A stretch of DNA of 27,781 bases from an uncultured Oscillospiraceae bacterium (GTDB lineage: Bacteria > Bacillota > Clostridia > Oscillospirales > Acutalibacteraceae): positions 1-27,781 of the forward strand of contig CAUFXR010000027.1 of the NCBI GenBank assembly GCA_959596515.1. The letters run 5' to 3'. Made by a program: the position numbers and the translations under genes. The notes beneath the pieces were generated by a model, which was given only the letters and a program-made list of their open reading frames with translations, was not told the DNA's origin and made no database searches. Numbering within the stretch: the stretch's first letter is position 1; every line of letters starts with the position of its first letter. This document shows, one piece after another, positions 25,419-27,781 of this stretch.

Positions 25419-25904
25419 ATGTGGTTAGCAATTTTACTCTCCGTTGGCGCCGTCACTATTGGCATAGTGCTGGGTCTTCGTCAGGGGAAAGTAAATCGTC
25501 AGCTTATGGATGAAGGAAGGATCGTCCAGCGTAAGTATGTCATAACGGAGCAGGCAGAAGAATTTACCCTGCGGGGAGCGGATTTCGCACGTGTCCTGCA
25601 GGGCATCCAGAACGCCGACCTGCGGGGAAGCGGTGTATCCGTTCAAAAAAATGATGCGAACCAGGTGTTCTTCTTTAACGGAAGCAACTGGAAAGCCGAA
25701 ATGTATCGCAAAAATGATATCGGCGATCACAATGTCTGGTATTTTCACTTCACCAACTGGAAAACCTACCGTGGCATGGTACAGGAGCATATTTCCATGA
25801 ATATTTTGATTACCGCAATAGAGAAGATGTTCCTTTCCATTGACCCAGTTGCCCAGGTCAAGAATGTTCCGATTCAGGTAAAAACCAAACCCAGCTTTTT
25901 TTAA
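25419..25904 (+). CDS. Membrane-anchored protein of unknown function
   Basis: The 161-residue product has one N-terminal helix (MWLAILLSVGAVTIGIVLG), then a soluble domain of about 135 residues. Notable segments are FTLRGADFARVLQGIQNADL, VFFFNGSNWKAEMYRKND, VWYFHFTNWKTYRGMVQEH and MNILITAIEKMFLSIDPVA. The mixed alpha/beta pattern is not one I can name. Charge after the helix (RQGK) suggests the soluble part may be cytoplasmic. TAGGAGG lies eight bases before the start. It is followed closely by the small gene at 25926 and likely shares its transcript. Confidence 0.75.
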   Translation: MWLAILLSVGAVTIGIVLGLRQGKVNRQLMDEGRIVQRKYVITEQAEEFTLRGADFARVLQGIQNADLRGSGVSVQKNDANQVFFFNGSNWKAEMYRKNDIGDHNVWYFHFTNWKTYRGMVQEHISMNILITAIEKMFLSIDPVAQVKNVPIQVKTKPSFF

Positions 25905-25925
25905 GTGAAATTAGGAGGTAGAAAA

Positions 25926-26039
25926 ATGGATAACCCAAATGTATTGATTATTGTAACTGCTGTGGCTCTAGTGCTCATGATATACGTCATAAGATATATC
26001 TACTACATAAGGGTGCGGATGCAATCGAAAATAGGATAA
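25926..26039 (+). CDS. Small single-helix membrane protein, possible front half of a split gene
   Basis: A 37-residue frame with a good ribosome site (TTAGGAGG, 25911-25918) starts MDNPNVLIIVTAVALVLMIY and ends RMQSKIG. It is one membrane helix plus a basic end, and short open frames like this are easily missed. It overlaps in a different frame with the open frame that continues into the zinc-ribbon gene at 26045-26284. A shift of -1 near 26000-26010 would join helix, a charged helix (HKGADAIENRIRQ) and the ribbon into one protein of about 118 residues, similar in plan to its neighbours. Confidence 0.6.
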   Translation: MDNPNVLIIVTAVALVLMIYVIRYIYYIRVRMQSKIG

Positions 26040-26044
26040 GGCAG

Positions 26045-26284
26045 GTGCATTCGGAAAAGCATCCGGCAGAGAACCAGAGTCTTGCAGAAAGGCTTGGGAA
26101 TTCGGGACAGAATCCCCAAGCTTTTCAGGCTCAAGGCAGTACTCCCGCAGCCGGATTCCAACAGCCTTCTGCAACTGTACCGAATAGCGATCGTCCGGTT
26201 TCCTTCTGCGCCAAGTGCGGTGCGGAGTTAAAGCCCGGAAGCACCTTCTGTGCAAAGTGCGGAGCGGAACTGAAAAAGAACTGA
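26045..26284 (+). CDS. Zinc-ribbon protein, possible back half of a split gene
   Basis: The 79-residue frame starts with GTG and has a Gln/Pro-rich linker, then a terminal ribbon SFCAKCGAELKPGSTFCAKC (Cys 55, 58, 69, 72) with the same spacing as the other five ribbons. The GTG has only AAGG three bases upstream, a poor start. The frame is open further left to about 25934, and its best protein-like part upstream (HKGADAIENRIRQ) abuts the end of the hydrophobic helix of the other frame. I therefore suspect a frameshift mutation, sequencing error or programmed shift; independent translation remains possible. Confidence 0.6.
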   Translation: MHSEKHPAENQSLAERLGNSGQNPQAFQAQGSTPAAGFQQPSATVPNSDRPVSFCAKCGAELKPGSTFCAKCGAELKKN

Positions 26285-26512
26285 TTACGAAACCCCGATA
26301 TGACAAATTCTTTGTTTTCAAGGAGTTTGAAGAATTTTATTAAAGCACTGTGAACTTCATAACCATTCATAAAATTGTGGTTTTCATATCTATATTTATC
26401 CAAATGAAATGAATCTGAATATGGCTGCAAACTCTAAGTGAAGTCATAAACCCTTCTGTCGTTCGTCAACACAACATATAGTACATGCAACGAAAAGAAT
26501 CCAGATGCAAAT
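26285..26512. other. Gene-free spacer after the zinc-ribbon cluster
   Basis: AT-rich interval with no gene, ribosome site or convincing hairpin, between the end of the last ribbon frame and the paired terminator-like structures before gapA. Confidence 0.5.
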
Positions 26513-26551
26513 AAACCGTCCGCAACTAAAAAAGTTGAAGGCGGTTTATTT
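26513..26551 (+). terminator. Terminator-like hairpin after the zinc-ribbon cluster
   Basis: AAACCGTCCGCAACT (26513 onward) pairs with AGTTG-aa-GGCGGTTT (ending near 26547), with small interruptions, and is followed by ATTTAT. The minus strand reads TTTATTT after it, so it could also serve gapA from the other side. Confidence 0.6.
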
Positions 26552-26576
26552 ATATCCTATTCGGTTATTTTATTTT

Positions 26577-26620
26577 CTCCCCTAAGGACTTCACGCTTTG
26601 AGACGGGAGGTTTTTTTATG
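26577..26620 (+). terminator. Terminator-like repeat, copy 2 (inverted relative to 8367-8410)
   Basis: CTCCCCTAAGG at the left, GGGAGG at the right, then TTTTTTTATG on the plus strand. It lies 23 bases from the gapA stop, facing gapA transcription. It matches 35 of 44 bases with the minus-strand sequence at 8367-8410. Confidence 0.6.
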
Positions 26621-26643
26621 ATAACTCAGTGAAAGCGCCAAAC

Positions 26644-27663
26644 TTATTTGTTGTCAACCTCTACCATGTGCTGGATCAGGTTAAGAACCTTGTTGCTGTA
26701 GCCCCACTCATTGTCGTACCAAGAAACCAGCTTGAAGAAGTTGGAGTTCAGGCCGATACCAGCGGTAGCGTCATAGATGGAGGTTCTGGGATCAGAATAG
26801 AAGTCAGAAGATACAACAGCCTCGTCAGTGTAGCCCAGGATACCCTTCATATAGGTCTCGGAAGCTTCCTTCAGAGCGGCGTTGATTTCTTCCATAGAGG
26901 TGGCCTTCTCGGTGCGGACAGTCAGATCCACAACAGAAACGTCCAGAGTGGGAACGCGGAAAGCCATACCAGTCAGCTTGCCCTTAACCTCAGGGATAAC
27001 CAGAGCGCAGGCCTTAGCAGCACCGGTAGAAGAAGGAATGATGTTGCCGGCAGCGGCACGGCCGCCTCTCCAGTCCTTCTTGGAGGGAGCGTCAACAGTC
27101 TTCTGGGTGTTGGTGGTAGAGTGAACAGTGGTCATCAAGCCTTCCACAATACCGAACTTATCGTTGATAACCTTGGCCAGAGGAGCCAGGCAGTTGGTGG
27201 TGCAGGAAGCGTTGGAAACAACCTTCATGTCCTTAGTGTACTTATCCAGGTTTACGCCGCAAACGAAGGTAGGAGTGTCCTTATCCTTAGCAGGAGCGGA
27301 AATAACAACCTTCTTGGCGCCAGCCTTAATGTGAGCGGAAGCCTTTTCAGTGGTGCAGAACACGCCGGTAGACTCAACAACATACTCGGCGCCGCACTCG
27401 CTCCACGGAATCTCTTCCGGATTCATGCAGCCATAAACATTGATAGCCTTGCCGTTTACAACCAGCTTGCCGTTTTCTTCCTTGACGCAGCCGTCAAATC
27501 TGCCATGGATGGTATCATACTTAACCATGTATACCATATAGTCGGCGTCTACGAAAGGATCGTTTACGCCTACAACCTCGAATGTCTCCGGCTGAGCGAT
27601 AGCAGCACGGAACACCAGACGACCGATACGTCCGAAACCATTGATGCCAATTTTAATTGCCAT
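26644..27663 (-). CDS. gapA: Glyceraldehyde-3-phosphate dehydrogenase, type I
   Basis: Central glycolytic enzyme that oxidises glyceraldehyde-3-phosphate with NAD+ and phosphate. The 339-residue product has the Rossmann start MAIKIGINGFGRIGRLVFR, an ND pair at 34-35 typical of NAD preference, the active-site SNASCTTNCLAPL (C154), the general base H181 in TTVHST, and SWYDNEWGYSNKV near the end. Segment KDWRGGRAAAGNIIPSSTGA is canonical. Length and motifs are normal. AGGAGG lies ten bases before the start at 27663, and a promoter lies at 27700-27728. It converges with the zinc-ribbon cluster and is functionally unrelated to it. Confidence 0.98.
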   Translation of the reverse strand: MAIKIGINGFGRIGRLVFRAAIAQPETFEVVGVNDPFVDADYMVYMVKYDTIHGRFDGCVKEENGKLVVNGKAINVYGCMNPEEIPWSECGAEYVVESTGVFCTTEKASAHIKAGAKKVVISAPAKDKDTPTFVCGVNLDKYTKDMKVVSNASCTTNCLAPLAKVINDKFGIVEGLMTTVHSTTNTQKTVDAPSKKDWRGGRAAAGNIIPSSTGAAKACALVIPEVKGKLTGMAFRVPTLDVSVVDLTVRTEKATSMEEINAALKEASETYMKGILGYTDEAVVSSDFYSDPRTSIYDATAGIGLNSNFFKLVSWYDNEWGYSNKVLNLIQHMVEVDNK

Positions 27664-27699
27664 AATAATTTGACCTCCTGAGTTTTAAAATCTACCTTT

Positions 27700-27728
27700 A
27701 TTCTATAGTATTTCATAACAATTTGCAA
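27700..27728 (-). promoter_or_regulatory. Predicted sigma-A promoter of gapA
   Basis: On the minus strand TTGCAA (27723-27728), a 17-base spacer and TAGAAT (27700-27705). Transcription would start near 27693, giving a leader of about 30 bases. The surroundings are AT-rich. Confidence 0.6.
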
Positions 27729-27781
27729 GAGCTTGTTACAAAATTAACTATTCTATTGAGGAAATCCGCACATTGCCGGGA

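Noticed and set aside
26629..27681. 350-codon plus-strand frame opposite gapA
   Set aside because: Shadow of a highly codon-biased core gene on the opposite strand; no ribosome site and no family features.

Overview
The window looks like a chromosomal segment of a low-to-mid GC Firmicute of the class Clostridia. Signs are the rpsF-ssb-rpsR order, the GlgC/GlgD paired ADP-glucose pyrophosphorylase, strong AGGAGG-type ribosome sites, TTGaca/TATaat promoters, a DUF4368-type serine recombinase remnant, and CxxC zinc ribbons on membrane proteins. The exact genus cannot be read from the sequence.

Layout: (1) 1-960, + strand: end of rpsF, then ssb and rpsR, closed by a terminator. (2) 960-1600: a gene-free stretch with eight head-to-tail copies of a 35-bp repeat. 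(3) 1602-7622, - strand: glycogen synthesis operon glgB-glgC-glgD-glgA with a recognisable promoter and terminator. (4) 7623-8366: no recognisable gene. (5) 8367-11210, - strand: a truncated integrative element, with a strong promoter, a long leader containing a large terminator-like hairpin, an AAA_25/RepA-like ATPase, a ribbon-helix-helix protein, a small unknown protein and the C-terminal stub of a large serine recombinase. (6) 11258-14675, - strand: a three-gene sensory operon made of a membrane 'histidine kinase' that has lost its catalytic residues, a soluble active-looking histidine kinase and a LuxR/NarL-type response regulator. (7) 14903-26284, + strand: a long co-directional cluster of about eleven genes, divergent from the sensory operon. 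Six reading frames carry the same CxxC-x10-CxxC zinc ribbon attached to membrane segments or surface domains; the rest are three lipoproteins and small membrane-anchored proteins. One is a 1147-residue protein with a signal peptide, a lipase-like GxSxG domain, seven membrane helices and a cytoplasmic zinc ribbon. (8) 26644-27663, - strand: gapA with its promoter.

Working model (inference): the soluble kinase and the response regulator, steered by the membrane pseudokinase, control both their own operon and the divergent zinc-ribbon cluster. The two divergent promoters share the motif TTGTGTRGGGCA at nearly the same distance from the -10 box, and one copy lies inside a CTACACA-N9-TGTGTAG palindrome. 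The cluster looks like an envelope-associated module whose zinc ribbons all face the cytoplasm. This region is the best candidate for an undescribed system. Two 44-bp related sequences (35 of 44 positions equal) lie in inverted orientation at 8367-8410 and 26577-26620, bracketing the integrative remnant, the sensory operon and the cluster. They may be ordinary terminators or the edges of one acquired block.
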